Shown piece by piece: positions 35,730 to 45,320 of a stretch of DNA of 64,000 nucleotides. The notes under the pieces were generated by a model. That model did no database searches. It was not told the DNA's origin and saw nothing but the letters and a program-made list of their open reading frames with translations. Location: the NCBI RefSeq assembly GCF_000383855.1, contig NZ_KB912877.1, positions 3,392,282-3,456,281 on the forward strand, read 5' to 3'. Source of the stretch: Methylobacter marinus A45. Its GTDB lineage: Bacteria > Pseudomonadota > Gammaproteobacteria > Methylococcales > Methylomonadaceae. The translations under genes and the position numbers were made by a program. The first letter of the stretch is position 1, and every line of letters starts with the position of its first letter.

Positions 35730-37448
35730 ATGGAAGAAAATGTTAAAACCCTGAAAGATTACCTGCAAATGGCGCGCAGGCGTAAATACATCATTGCCAT
35801 CCCCGCGCTTTTATTGTTGATCGCCAGTGTTGTGGTGGCATTAATTTTACCGCCGGTTTTTCAATCGCAAGCCACCATTTTGATTGAGCAGCAGCAAATT
35901 CCAACCGATCTGGTCAAGTCAACCGTCACCAGCTATGCGGACGAGCGCATCAGCCTGATTCAGCAACGGGTTATGACGACCGACAATTTAACGAAAATCA
36001 TTAACAAATTTGGCCTGTACCCTAAGGAAAGGGGAAAACTGACGGCGGCGGAGCTGGCTGAACAGTTCCGGATGAGTGCCCACCTTGAGCTTGTCAATGC
36101 CGATGTGATCAGTAATGGGAGGCACAGCAAGGCAACCCTTGCATTCAAATTGTCATTTGATGATAAAGATCCGCAGCAGGCACAAAAAGTCACCAATGAA
36201 CTGGTAACCTTGTTTTTGAACGAAAATGTCCGTAACCGGACGGAACGGGCCGAGGAAACAACCCTGTTTCTGGAAGAAGAGGCGCAGAAATTCAAGCTCG
36301 ATATTCAGAAAATTGAAAATGAATTGGCTGAATATAAAGAAAAATACAGGGACAGCCTGCCGGAATTATTGTCTGTCAATTTATCAATGATCAGCCGTAT
36401 CGAAAGTGAAATCCAGCAATTGGGCCTGCGGGAAAAAATGCTTGATGAACGGAAAATCAGTTTAAGGTCGCAAATGGCCGTTGCCAGTCAAGGTCTACTT
36501 GTTTCATCGGCTTCCGATGGACATGCGCCGACATCGCTCGCAGAACTAAAACAAGAACAGGCACGTTTATTGAGCAAATACTCACCAGCACACCCCGACG
36601 TTATACGAATTAAACGACAAGTTGAAATACTTGAAGCGGAACAAAACATTGAGCAGTCTGGGGAAAGTCCCACATTGCAGGAAGCGAAACAGGAACTGGC
36701 AAAATTACAGCAGCACTATTCTGATAATCATCCCGATGTTAAGGCTGCCCAACGCAAAGTAGCCGAACTGACGGATTCGAAAAAACCGTCCTCAGCCAAA
36801 AAGCTGGCGAATCAAATTACTAATAATCCAGCAATGTTGCAAATTAAAAGCGAAATGGATGTGGCTGATATTGAGCTGGCCAGCATTAGAAGGCACCAGG
36901 CCGAATTGCAGCAAAAATTAAAATCGTTGGAAATGAGCGTGTCTCAAACGCATCAAGTTGAACGTGGTTACTATGAATTGATGAGGGATTTGGATAATAA
37001 CAAAGCTAAATACAATGAACTCAAGGCAAAGCAACTTGAAGCCAAATTGGCACAGACATTGGAGGAAGAGCAAAAGGCTGAAAAATTCAGTTTGCTGGAA
37101 CCACCGCGTCTGCCTAGCAAACCAATCAAACCTAACCGGTTTAAAATACTGTTCATGGGTTTCATGGTTTCCATGGGTGCCGGTTTGGGTGCCGGTTATT
37201 TGAGGGAAATGATGGACGGCAGCATCAGAGGGCATCGTTCACTGGCGCATATTACCGGGATGGAGCCTCTGGTTGTAGTGCCATATATTGAAAATCAGGA
37301 AGACCGGGATCGGACCAGAAAAAATATTATCAGCTTCAGCATTATAGCGGGAATATTGTTTTTGGGAATGATAGTATCCGTGCATATGCTTTACATGCCG
37401 CTTGATATTTTATGGTTCAAAGCCTGGAACCGGTTGGGGCTGATATAA
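35730..37448 (+). CDS. Chain-length determinant protein (Wzz/PCP family)
   Basis: 572 residues from the ATG at 35730. The N-terminal Wzz domain has a membrane helix near 25-45 (YIIAIPALLLLIASVVVALI) and FQSQATILIEQQQIP; a long coiled-coil region fills about 180-450 (many Glu, Lys, Gln, Leu heptads), with two similar HPDVI/HPDVK segments (AHPDVIRIKRQVEILE and NHPDVKAAQRKVAELT) about 40 residues apart. A C-terminal membrane helix precedes VPYIENQEDRDRTR and a further helix. It sets polymer length and works with the ATPase at 38055. Confidence 0.92.
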   Translation: MEENVKTLKDYLQMARRRKYIIAIPALLLLIASVVVALILPPVFQSQATILIEQQQIPTDLVKSTVTSYADERISLIQQRVMTTDNLTKIINKFGLYPKERGKLTAAELAEQFRMSAHLELVNADVISNGRHSKATLAFKLSFDDKDPQQAQKVTNELVTLFLNENVRNRTERAEETTLFLEEEAQKFKLDIQKIENELAEYKEKYRDSLPELLSVNLSMISRIESEIQQLGLREKMLDERKISLRSQMAVASQGLLVSSASDGHAPTSLAELKQEQARLLSKYSPAHPDVIRIKRQVEILEAEQNIEQSGESPTLQEAKQELAKLQQHYSDNHPDVKAAQRKVAELTDSKKPSSAKKLANQITNNPAMLQIKSEMDVADIELASIRRHQAELQQKLKSLEMSVSQTHQVERGYYELMRDLDNNKAKYNELKAKQLEAKLAQTLEEEQKAEKFSLLEPPRLPSKPIKPNRFKILFMGFMVSMGAGLGAGYLREMMDGSIRGHRSLAHITGMEPLVVVPYIENQEDRDRTRKNIISFSIIAGILFLGMIVSVHMLYMPLDILWFKAWNRLGLI

Positions 37449-38054
37449 AACACTAGTACTCAATCTAATAATGACGATAAATTGTAGGTGCGAATTCATT
37501 TATGCCCTATGGGTACTTGTGCCCTGCAAGGGTATTCGCACTATGAGTACTCTACAAATTTTACGCGTAAGAACAAGGTTATTTCTAAGCGCGTAGTAGG
37601 CTGGGTTGGAGCTTTGCGGAAACCCAGCATAAGGGGCATTCGAAATGCTGGGTTTATCAAGCCAGCCTACGCACTGACCAGTAAATTGTAGGTGCGAATT
37701 TATTAGCACTATTATGAATGCTCTGCAAATTTTACTTGTGCTCTTTATGATATTTGACCCGCAAGAGCCTAAATTAATACGATAAAGTAACATCATGAGT
37801 TAATTAAAGATCGATTTAACAACCAATCGCTACCGCAATAAACGGAACAAAAAACGTGGCGCGCATAACATCAGTTAATAAACGAAATTAGAGCTTTTCA
37901 TGAAATAACTTTATTCAGAAGAACTATTAAGGGAAAAGCAATATTATTGGTTTAAACTTCTTATGCAGATTTTATTATTTATATCGCGACAGAAAAGGCC
38001 GTACACATGTAAATATATCTATACTCTCAGCAATAGGTATACAATCGGGTATAG
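37449..38054. other. Repeat-filled gap between chain-length protein and ATPase
   Basis: 606 bp with no gene, splitting two genes that are normally adjacent. It contains TTGTAGGTGCGAATT-family copies at 37481-37575 and 37685-37740, and between them an inverted pair (GTAGGCTGGGTT near 37595 and its partner ending AAGCCAGCCTACGC near 37674). Confidence 0.8.
37481..37745. repeat. Cluster of TTGTAGGTGCGAATT-family repeats
   Basis: Two direct copies (ATTGTAGGTGCGAATTC at 37481; ATTGTAGGTGCGAATTT at 37685) flank a different palindromic repeat of about 90 bp whose arms contain GTAGGCTGG and AACCCAGC and their inverses. The first copy shares TTTATGCCCTATGGGTACTT with 30520. Confidence 0.8.
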
Positions 38055-38954
38055 ATGGACAACAGTGAACATGGGGCAATGAAATTGGAACAGATAGAGC
38101 AAACTTTAAATAAAAACAATAAATTGGAACAACCTGAGCCTGCCGGTCCAAAAAAAAACAAGCATCCCGAGGACCAACCGATAGTCTATGCGCAGACCAA
38201 AGTGCAGGCGGTCAATCAGGATGTGATGAAAGAGCGCAGAGTGGTCGCGATGCTGAAGCATGATCCGAGAGCCGAAGTATTCCGGATGTTACGCACCAAA
38301 GTCCTCAAACAGTTGCGGGAAAACAATTGGAACAGTTTTGCCATCACCGCTCCGACACAAGGCGCGGGAAAATCGATGATTGCTGCCAATCTGGCTATCG
38401 CAATGTCCATGGAGGTCAATCAGACAGTACTGCTTGTTGATCTGGATTTAAGATATCCAAAATTACACTGGTATTTCGATCTAGAGGTCGAACTGGGGTT
38501 GAAAGATTACCTTATGTCCGATATACCCTTGTCCGATATTCTGATAAATCCCGGAGGCTATTGGCTAACGGGCACTGAGACCGTAAAAAACGATATAGCG
38601 TTATCTGATATCCTGATAAATCCCGGATTTCAGCGTTTAGTGTTATTGCCTGGTAGAAGCCAGACGATAGACGCTTCGGAAATGCTGTCCAGCCCCAGAA
38701 TGAAGAGTTTGATTGAAGATATAAAAAGCCGTTATGAATCAAGAATCATAATATTTGATTTGCCGCCCATTCTGTCCACGGATGATGTTCTGGCCAGTAT
38801 GGACTATTTCAATGCAGCCTTGCTGGTGGTTGAAGAGGGCGGCAATAAACCGGAAGAAGTAACTAGGGCTTTGCAGATGCTGTCGGGCACTCAATTGTTG
38901 GGCACCGTACTAAACAAATCGGAAACCCTGCCCGATCATCAAGGATATTATTAA
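38055..38954 (+). CDS. P-loop ATPase / tyrosine-kinase-like partner of the chain-length protein
   Basis: 299 residues, CpsD/CapB type, as in the exosortase-associated ATPases. Walker A is TQGAGKS at 101-107, the Walker A' region DLDLRYP begins at 129, and IIIFDLPP is Walker B. It ends in GYY, a short tyrosine tail. The odd feature is LSDILINPG at residues 159-167 repeated at 183-191: the DNA copies (38529-38555 and 38601-38627) match at 24 of 27 bases and are 72 bp apart, so 24 extra codons sit where relatives have one copy. The ATG at 38055 follows TATAG without a good ribosome site. Confidence 0.88.
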   Translation: MDNSEHGAMKLEQIEQTLNKNNKLEQPEPAGPKKNKHPEDQPIVYAQTKVQAVNQDVMKERRVVAMLKHDPRAEVFRMLRTKVLKQLRENNWNSFAITAPTQGAGKSMIAANLAIAMSMEVNQTVLLVDLDLRYPKLHWYFDLEVELGLKDYLMSDIPLSDILINPGGYWLTGTETVKNDIALSDILINPGFQRLVLLPGRSQTIDASEMLSSPRMKSLIEDIKSRYESRIIIFDLPPILSTDDVLASMDYFNAALLVVEEGGNKPEEVTRALQMLSGTQLLGTVLNKSETLPDHQGYY

Positions 38955-39074
38955 CCGAGATTGTAGGTGCGAATTCATTCGCACTGTGTGAACCTATGCT
39001 TTACCGTTCGCCCTGAGCCTGTCGAAGGATGAGTGAACAAGTTATTTAGTAATGGGCATGGAATAAATCAGGGA

Positions 39075-39192
39075 ATTGTAGGTGCGAATTCACTTGTGCC
39101 CTTCAGGGTATTCGCACTGTGCGGATAAATCCGCACCTACATCTGAAATTCGTCCGCGCACTTGAGGAAGTTATTTTATGCGCGTTCCTTAG
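39075..39192. repeat. TTGTAGGTGCGAATTC family, copy inverted relative to 30617-30692
   Basis: Starts ATTGTAGGTGCGAATTCACT and ends TTGAGGAAGTTATTTTATGC (then GCGTTCCTTAG). The inverse of 30617-30692 aligns along the whole length except for a ~45-bp extra piece here that contains GTGCGGATAAATCCGCAC. The two copies face each other across the first polysaccharide module. Confidence 0.8.
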
Positions 39193-39306
39193 GATTCGGC
39201 CGTAACAATTTTCCTGGTTAATAGGGATATACCGGTGACAGAAGGAGCATCGATCGCAATTTACGCGCTTCACTACATTCAGCACATGAGGGAGGCGAAT
39301 ATAGAA

Positions 39307-39399
39307 GTGGGAGCGATGCCCTCATCGCGACTAAAGGACTAACTGGGCCATTTTAAATCGCGACGTAATATTCAAAAGGCATAAAGACATCGTTCCCAC
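39307..39399. repeat. GTGGGAGCGA palindrome repeat, copy D (interrupted)
   Basis: Left arm GTGGGAGCGATGCCCTCATC (then GCGAC) is intact. The right arm is broken: ATCGCGACGTA, then about 18 foreign bases, then GACATCGTTCCCAC. Confidence 0.75.
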
Positions 39400-39968
39400 A
39401 GGAACGCTCTTAACTTGAAGGGATATCGACATAACCGAATCCTTAGCAACTCAGGTTCGACAAGGTTCTCCCTGGCTTGCCGAAGAAAGGGGGGCTCGAG
39501 CAGCTAATGCTAGAGACTTATGTGGCACCGATGCGGCAAAGCACGTTAAAGTTTGATAGGGCATGACCCGATAGGGCAAACGGGATAAAAATCACCCGAC
39601 TCTAACGTCCCTTCTTAAGGGTAAATTAAAGTAGACCGGCCAAAATTTCTGGAAAGTAATAGTTATTGTCTATGATTATTCACGATAAGATAACTTCTAG
39701 AAGGACGGAAGTTTTAAACTCATTACGCTGATTATCAATAGACATATTTTTGATGGGCAATAATGTGGTTGGCAATAAGTTTGACTATAATAAATTATAT
39801 TGTGCGAGAAAACTTGGCTCCGATTATTGCAGTTGGAAAAATTTCTAACGGGATTATTTTTACCTGCTAACTTTCTATTAGGGACTTAATGTGCGTAAAT
39901 AGAAAATAATCGCCTTGTATTTTAAAATTGTTTAAATTAAAAATTTGATTGAGCTGCTTTGGGATGTG

Positions 39969-41198
39969 ATGATGAAAAAAAATATATTTAATGTTAAGCG
40001 GATTCTTTTATTGTTTTGCCTGTTTTCAAGCTCATCCTATGCACAGGATTATTATGTTTGTAACAATGGAAGTGATGGCAACTCCGGCACGTCACCCTAT
40101 GAACCTTGGGCAACATTTGATTATGCCATGTCAAAATTTGGTAAATTAAACGCTGGCGAATCCATCTTATTTTGTAGAGGCGGAACATTTACTTCCTCTT
40201 ATCCCGGGCTATTTAACCAAAACTGTACTCAGGATGTACCTTGCACCATAGCCGATTATATACCTCCAAATATAGCGCCTACAGATGCCAAACTGCCAAT
40301 TATTAAAAGTAGCGGCACTAACGGGGTTTTGAATTTCCAGGATGGCGGTCCGGCCGATCATGATGAAGGCTATGTGGTCCGGAATCTGTCGCTCAAGGGA
40401 AATGGTACCGGTAACGGTGTTTTCCTATACAACGATGTGGATTTTGTAACAATTGATGGACTTATTATAAATGGTTTTGATATCGGCATGTACTCAGCGG
40501 GCGCTAATGCGCCTAATATGGGGGCAAATCAGATCAATGAAAATATAGTTTTAAAAAATTCAGTTATTACTAATAATAAAGGCCAAGGTTGGCTAGGGGG
40601 ATGTAAGGACTGTGTAATAGATCATAATAAATTCATCAATAATGGGTTTGCTAAAAAGAAATTTAACCATAATATTTATATCGCTGGTGACTATAATATT
40701 GGCATTACGGTTTCTAATAATACCCTGTACAAATCAGCTATAGTGGATGGCAAATGTTATGGTGTTTCCCTGGTTGTTCATGGGGTTATAAAAGATTTGA
40801 CCATTAAAAATAATACAATTTATGAAGATATTGGCGCCGCCCATCAATCGTGTTGGGGTATTGCGGTTGATCCCGGTTATGACCATAAAGAAGAATCCTT
40901 TAGTAATGTTGTGATTGCTGACAACAAGATAATCAATGTCGGCAATTTAGGTATCGGCTGCGCTTCCTGCACGGATTTACAGATTTTGAACAATACCATA
41001 ACGCATTCCCAGGATTTTGGGTTCGTTGGAATTAAGGTGCCCGATAGGCCTGAGGATACCGTTAAATCCGATCGTATAGAAATTACAGGCAATTATATTG
41101 ATTTGCTGGATGCTAATAACAGAGGTAAACAGGGTATAGTTATTCCCGATACAGGAAATATCAATATAGAAGCAAATGAGGTTTATGTGTCAAGGTAA
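39969..41198 (+). CDS. Secreted right-handed beta-helix repeat protein
   Basis: 409 residues from ATG 39969 (ATG 39972 is equally possible). A signal peptide ends SSSSYAQ. The mature protein begins YYVCNNGSDGNSGTSPYEPW, the usual start of parallel beta-helix surface proteins, then has many short N-rich turns (VSNNTLYK, IKNNTIYE, ILNNTITH). The fold is shared by polysaccharide lyases, epimerases and tailspikes. No catalytic set could be identified with confidence. Placement in the locus suggests it edits or trims the polymer in the periplasm or outside. Confidence 0.82.
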   Translation: MMKKNIFNVKRILLLFCLFSSSSYAQDYYVCNNGSDGNSGTSPYEPWATFDYAMSKFGKLNAGESILFCRGGTFTSSYPGLFNQNCTQDVPCTIADYIPPNIAPTDAKLPIIKSSGTNGVLNFQDGGPADHDEGYVVRNLSLKGNGTGNGVFLYNDVDFVTIDGLIINGFDIGMYSAGANAPNMGANQINENIVLKNSVITNNKGQGWLGGCKDCVIDHNKFINNGFAKKKFNHNIYIAGDYNIGITVSNNTLYKSAIVDGKCYGVSLVVHGVIKDLTIKNNTIYEDIGAAHQSCWGIAVDPGYDHKEESFSNVVIADNKIINVGNLGIGCASCTDLQILNNTITHSQDFGFVGIKVPDRPEDTVKSDRIEITGNYIDLLDANNRGKQGIVIPDTGNINIEANEVYVSR

Positions 41199-41738
41199 AT
41201 AAATTAATATATGCGCTTATGGATGGTTTAATCTTTATTATCGGTTTTATCGGTAGCTATGCCGTCAATAATACTGTTAACTTAATGACATCGGATTAGC
41301 GTCTTTATGTGCAATTGTTTTTGTTTCGATAATCATTATAAACAGTATTTAGGGCATATAGTAGATTTTGAAATCATTTCAATAATCACCAGTCTCTTAT
41401 CCAAAAGTCGCCGTTTTCTCCGCCCTTTTCAGTTTATAAATAATTATCTGGATTAGCCAACATTTATTTCCGCATTGGCAAAAAGGTACGACAACAATCT
41501 GTAATCGGTAACAGCGGCATTAATAAGACCAAAGTCCGTATTTATCTCGAGGCTAGAAACATTAAACGTTATATAGGAAAGATTTCTGACGTTATTATGA
41601 ACGTCTGGAATTTGAGATCAATGAGAAGTTACGCATTAACAGGCAACGTAGATAATATGAAAATTAAACTAATCGTAGTTTGGTAAATATCCAGTGGTGG
41701 TAATAGAAATAACTAGCTCCTCAGCAGGTAATTAAAAA
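41199..41738. other. Gene-free AT-rich gap before the flippase
   Basis: 540 bp with stops in all frames. A few short stretches could be decayed coding DNA but none is recognisable. No repeat family seen elsewhere in the window was found here. Confidence 0.65.
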
Positions 41739-43097
41739 ATGAATTCACAAGCTATCAGTTTGAAGAAACGGACATTCAAAGCAGGAAGTTGGGTACTAAC
41801 CGGACACTTGTTTTCGCAGTTCTTGCGCTTTGGTGGTAATCTGATTTTGACCCGTTTGCTAGTGCCAGAAATGTTCGGGGTAATGGCCATTGTGAATGTG
41901 ATTTTAGCGGGCTTGGCGATGTTTTCCGATGTCGGCTTGCTTCAGAATATTGTGCAGAGCAAGCGTGGAGAAGAACGCGATTACCTAAATACGGCCTGGA
42001 CAATTCAGATAATCAGAGGTTTTTTGATTTTTTCCATCACTTTAGTTATAAGTGCAAGCCTATATTATCTTAATCAATTTGGCTATTTATCACCTGATAC
42101 TGCTTATGGTAACACTGACTTACCCTTGATATTGGCTGTTATGTCGATAACGGCAGCTATTGCTGGGTTTAATTCTATCCAATTATCACTGTTAAATAGA
42201 AAACTGATGATGGGGAAACTAGTGATGATAGAAATTATCAGCCAATTAGTTGGCCTTGTCTTTATGATTTTATGGGCATGGAAAACTCATGATATATGGG
42301 CGCTGGTATTCGGCACTGTTATTTCGAGTAGTACAAAAATGATTTTATCCCATACTGAAAACATAGGTGAACGTTGCCAATTTTGCTGGGATAGTGAGAC
42401 AGTTAGTGAAATCATTCATTTTGGCAAATGGATATTTGCATCCTCTATTTTAGGCTTTTTGTTAAATCAGGGTGATAGATTGCTTCTCGGTGGGCTAATA
42501 AGTGCCGAAATGTTGGGTGTTTATTCAGTGGCTTTTTTTCTTGCAACAGCAGTCAAAGATTTACTGATGAAATTAGTTAGCTCAGTATTTTTTCCTGTAT
42601 TGAGTGAAACAAACAGAAATAACCCATCAGAACTGGAAAGTATCTATTACAAAGTCAGGTACAAAATCGATGCGATAACAATGTTTGCAGCTGGCATTTT
42701 ATACTCAATGGGTAGTTATATTGTCGCTACCTTGTATGACAGCAGATACAGCGAAGCTGGCTGGATGTTACAGACTTTATCCATAACTTTAATAAGTGTT
42801 GGTTATATGCTTGCAAGCCAATGTTTTTTAGCTACTGGTAAACCAAAACTCGAAATGGTGCAAATAGCTGTTCAATTATTAAGTCTGTATTTATTATTGC
42901 CGATAAGTTTTTATTTTTATGGTATGAGAGGGGCTGTCTGGGTGATAGCTTTGACCTCGCTCATACGATTAATTTGCTCTCTCGTTCTGATGAAAAAATA
43001 TTTATTTATCCGTATTAAGTCTGAGTTTTATGGGTTGCCATTTATTGCTATAGGTTGGCTGGTTGGAAGCACAATAAGGAAAATACTAGTAGTATGA
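41739..43097 (+). CDS. Wzx-type oligosaccharide flippase
   Basis: 452 residues with about 12-14 hydrophobic helices, of the polysaccharide-transporter/MOP superfamily. The N-terminus KKRTFKAGSWVLTGHLFSQFLRFGGNLILTRLLVPEMFGV is characteristic. It should flip the lipid-linked repeat unit across the inner membrane for polymerisation. Monocistronic-looking: gaps of 540 bp before and 414 bp after. AT-rich relative to the urease region. Confidence 0.9.
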   Translation: MNSQAISLKKRTFKAGSWVLTGHLFSQFLRFGGNLILTRLLVPEMFGVMAIVNVILAGLAMFSDVGLLQNIVQSKRGEERDYLNTAWTIQIIRGFLIFSITLVISASLYYLNQFGYLSPDTAYGNTDLPLILAVMSITAAIAGFNSIQLSLLNRKLMMGKLVMIEIISQLVGLVFMILWAWKTHDIWALVFGTVISSSTKMILSHTENIGERCQFCWDSETVSEIIHFGKWIFASSILGFLLNQGDRLLLGGLISAEMLGVYSVAFFLATAVKDLLMKLVSSVFFPVLSETNRNNPSELESIYYKVRYKIDAITMFAAGILYSMGSYIVATLYDSRYSEAGWMLQTLSITLISVGYMLASQCFLATGKPKLEMVQIAVQLLSLYLLLPISFYFYGMRGAVWVIALTSLIRLICSLVLMKKYLFIRIKSEFYGLPFIAIGWLVGSTIRKILVV

Positions 43098-43511
43098 TGT
43101 AAACTTAATAATGGCAGACTCTCCAATACCTGGAGTGACAGAGTCTGTGCAATTTATGTAAAAAATTGATTGAGCGGAGGTATCATGTCAATGTCATTGT
43201 GCCAAAGGCAAAACTATTAACTTTCAAATAACAATTAATACGGACGATTAAAAAATCATTTCGATTTATTAGCCGTTAGCGTCACTTACCTGGAACCAAA
43301 GCGACTAATTACAAGCCTTGATTGTACCTGATGCTTTTTATAATAGCTAAACAGGATGGGCTGAGTTCCGTTCTTCAGTCTAGAAGTTTAGCTATCGAAT
43401 AACAACAGGTAATAATTGCTCGATAGAATTGAGTTATCTGTATTTTAAATAGATTAAAAAATATTTCTCATAAAATTTAATTTTCTTATGTATTTATGAT
43501 CCTAATGGAAG
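43098..43511. other. Gap with a strong dyad, no gene
   Basis: 414 bp. A compound hairpin follows the flippase: CAGACTCTCCA (43114-43124) pairs with TGGAGT...AGAGTCTG (43131-43147), no T-run. The rest is AT-rich and non-coding; ATTTATGATCCTAATGGAAG leads directly into the next ATG. Confidence 0.65.
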
Positions 43512-44909
43512 ATGTACAATTCTAGTTGGTTTGCCTACGTCATTTTAGCCTTATGGCCATTGGTTGCTGTATGGCTATATCGATCTAAATCAGTAACGGA
43601 AGCGACTTTATGGACTATTCTTGGCGGGCATATGTTTCTGCCGGTCAGAACAATGGTTGACTTACCGATGATCCCTCCTCTTGGCAAGGAATCCATTCCT
43701 GCTCTCGCAGCTTTTTTAGGTTGCAGATTTATAGCAGGTCGGAGAATTTCTTTTTTTAGTCAGCGCCGTGACTGGGTGTTCTGGTTATTGCTACTGTTTA
43801 TATTAGAACCTTTTATTACCGCGGAATTGAATGGTGATGCTATTTTTGTCGGTGGTTACCGATTGCCTCCGATGGAACACTATGACGCGCTATCCGCAGT
43901 AATCAATCAGATAATTATTATTATGCCATTTTTTCTTGGACGGCAGCTGTTTCGGACCGAGGAGGATCATGCCCTTCTGTTTCGGATTCTTATTTTGGCA
44001 GGATTATTTTATTCATTGTTGATGTTATTCGAGGTGCGCATGAGTCCTCAGTTACATAGCTGGTTGTATGGTTATTTCCCGCATAGTTTCGCTCAGCAAA
44101 GAAGATTTGACGGTTTTCGCCCAGTTGTTTTTATGGGGCATGGGCTTTGGGTAGCTTTTTTTGCAGCCATTACAGTTATAGCGGCAACAGTATTTTGGCA
44201 GTTAAAAATCAAAGTGCTTAGATTTTCACCGGCAGGCGTTTCTTATTATTTATTGTTAGTGCTATTGTTGTGTAAAAGTGTAGCTTCCGTTATGTATGGT
44301 TATGCTGCATTTCTTTTGATTAAAATGACTTCATTTAAAACTCAGCTTCGAGCAGCCAGAATGTTGGTATTAATAGCACTGCTTTATCCGAGCATGAGTA
44401 TCATGAATGTTTTTCCTCACCAGACCCTGATGGGATGGGCTGAATCAGTGAGTGCTGAACGCGCGGAATCATTGGGTTTCCGTTTTAAAAACGAAGATAT
44501 GTTGCTGAATCATGCGCGGCAACGCTTATTTTTTGGTTGGGGTGGTTGGGGACGTAATCGTGTTCATAATGAAGAGACTGGCGATGATATCTCTGTAACG
44601 GATGGAAAATGGATTATCACTTTCGGAGTATTCGGCTGGCTGGGTTTTATCGCTGAATTCGGACTTTTGGCGTTGCCGGTGTTTCGTGCCGTATCGGTTT
44701 TTAAGTGGGCTAAAACGCAACAAGAAAAGACATTTCTATCGGCACACGCACTTCTTATCGGGATAGTTATGCTAGACCAGTTACCTAATGCTTCGTTGGC
44801 ACCTTGGTTATGGTTGGTGGCTGGTGTGCTGCTCGGCCGTACTGAAGCTATTTTTGATGAAAGCAAGACACAAGGGGAAGGGCGGCAGGTTCTTATAGCG
44901 CAGGTCTAA
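43512..44909 (+). CDS. O-antigen/polysaccharide polymerase-like membrane protein (Wzy type)
   Basis: 465 residues with about 10-12 hydrophobic segments and a large hydrophilic loop in the C-terminal half (FKNEDMLLNHARQRLFFGWGGWGRN), the arrangement of Wzy/WaaL-family proteins; a loop of this type carries the catalytic Arg/His residues. Its place between the flippase and the glycosyltransferases fits a polymerase. Sequence conservation in this family is low, so ligase activity cannot be excluded. GGAAG lies just before the ATG. Confidence 0.82.
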   Translation: MYNSSWFAYVILALWPLVAVWLYRSKSVTEATLWTILGGHMFLPVRTMVDLPMIPPLGKESIPALAAFLGCRFIAGRRISFFSQRRDWVFWLLLLFILEPFITAELNGDAIFVGGYRLPPMEHYDALSAVINQIIIIMPFFLGRQLFRTEEDHALLFRILILAGLFYSLLMLFEVRMSPQLHSWLYGYFPHSFAQQRRFDGFRPVVFMGHGLWVAFFAAITVIAATVFWQLKIKVLRFSPAGVSYYLLLVLLLCKSVASVMYGYAAFLLIKMTSFKTQLRAARMLVLIALLYPSMSIMNVFPHQTLMGWAESVSAERAESLGFRFKNEDMLLNHARQRLFFGWGGWGRNRVHNEETGDDISVTDGKWIITFGVFGWLGFIAEFGLLALPVFRAVSVFKWAKTQQEKTFLSAHALLIGIVMLDQLPNASLAPWLWLVAGVLLGRTEAIFDESKTQGEGRQVLIAQV

Positions 44910-45320
44910 CTAGTAAGGATTGATTTAAAAATATGATAATAAGCGAAATTGTCCCAACAGACGTTCAAGTTATTTCATGCACATTCATAAGTAAATTCAA
45001 TTTAGATGATAATAGTTTGACTAGGAGGCTGTCGGATGAAAATCAACAAAAAACATAAGACATTGATTTTTAATAATAAATTTTTTAACTGCTTTTTGTT
45101 AGGAAAGTATTTTTCAAATTATTTCAATGCCTTGCTAATCCAGATGAATCATAATCCGACAGTCTCCTAGGAGTTTTTAGTGTTATCGGTTAAAGATGGT
45201 AATCTCATTATTATCCAATACTGACAGGGTGGTTTCAGATAGTGATTTCTTATATTTTAAACACTCAAAGTTAATATATTAAAATCTAACATCTTTATAT
45301 GAAATAAACGAATAAAAAGT
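44910..45320. other. Gap containing a small mobile element
   Basis: 411 bp with no gene. Its centre is the 150-bp element at 45021-45170; the rest is AT-rich. Confidence 0.75.
45021..45170. mobile_element. MITE-like element with CTAG target duplication
   Basis: Left end GAGGCTGTCGGAT (45025-45037) and inverted right end GAGACTGTCGGAT (45154-45166) differ at one base; CTAG flanks both (45021-45024 and 45167-45170). The 142-bp interior is AT-rich and non-coding. The GAGACTGT-type end resembles the elements at 5430 and 20025, but the inner sequence is different. IS5-type transposases often duplicate 4 bp such as CTAG; a parent element is not in the window. Confidence 0.78.

Larger units (their letters stand above)
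38955..39968. other. Long gene-free stretch with several repeat families
   Basis: About 1 kb. Holds TTGTAGGTGCGAATTC copies at 38960 and 39075, a GTCGAAGGATGAGTGAAC segment near 39015, a palindrome-family copy at 39307-39399, a GGTTCGACAAGG segment near 39448 like that at 7322, and AT-rich DNA up to the beta-helix gene. No ORF with a ribosome site was found. Confidence 0.8.

Noticed and set aside
37481-39192. Clustered TTGTAGGTGCGAATTC repeats as a CRISPR array
   Set aside because: Spacing is irregular, copies are in both orientations and of different length, and no cas gene is present.
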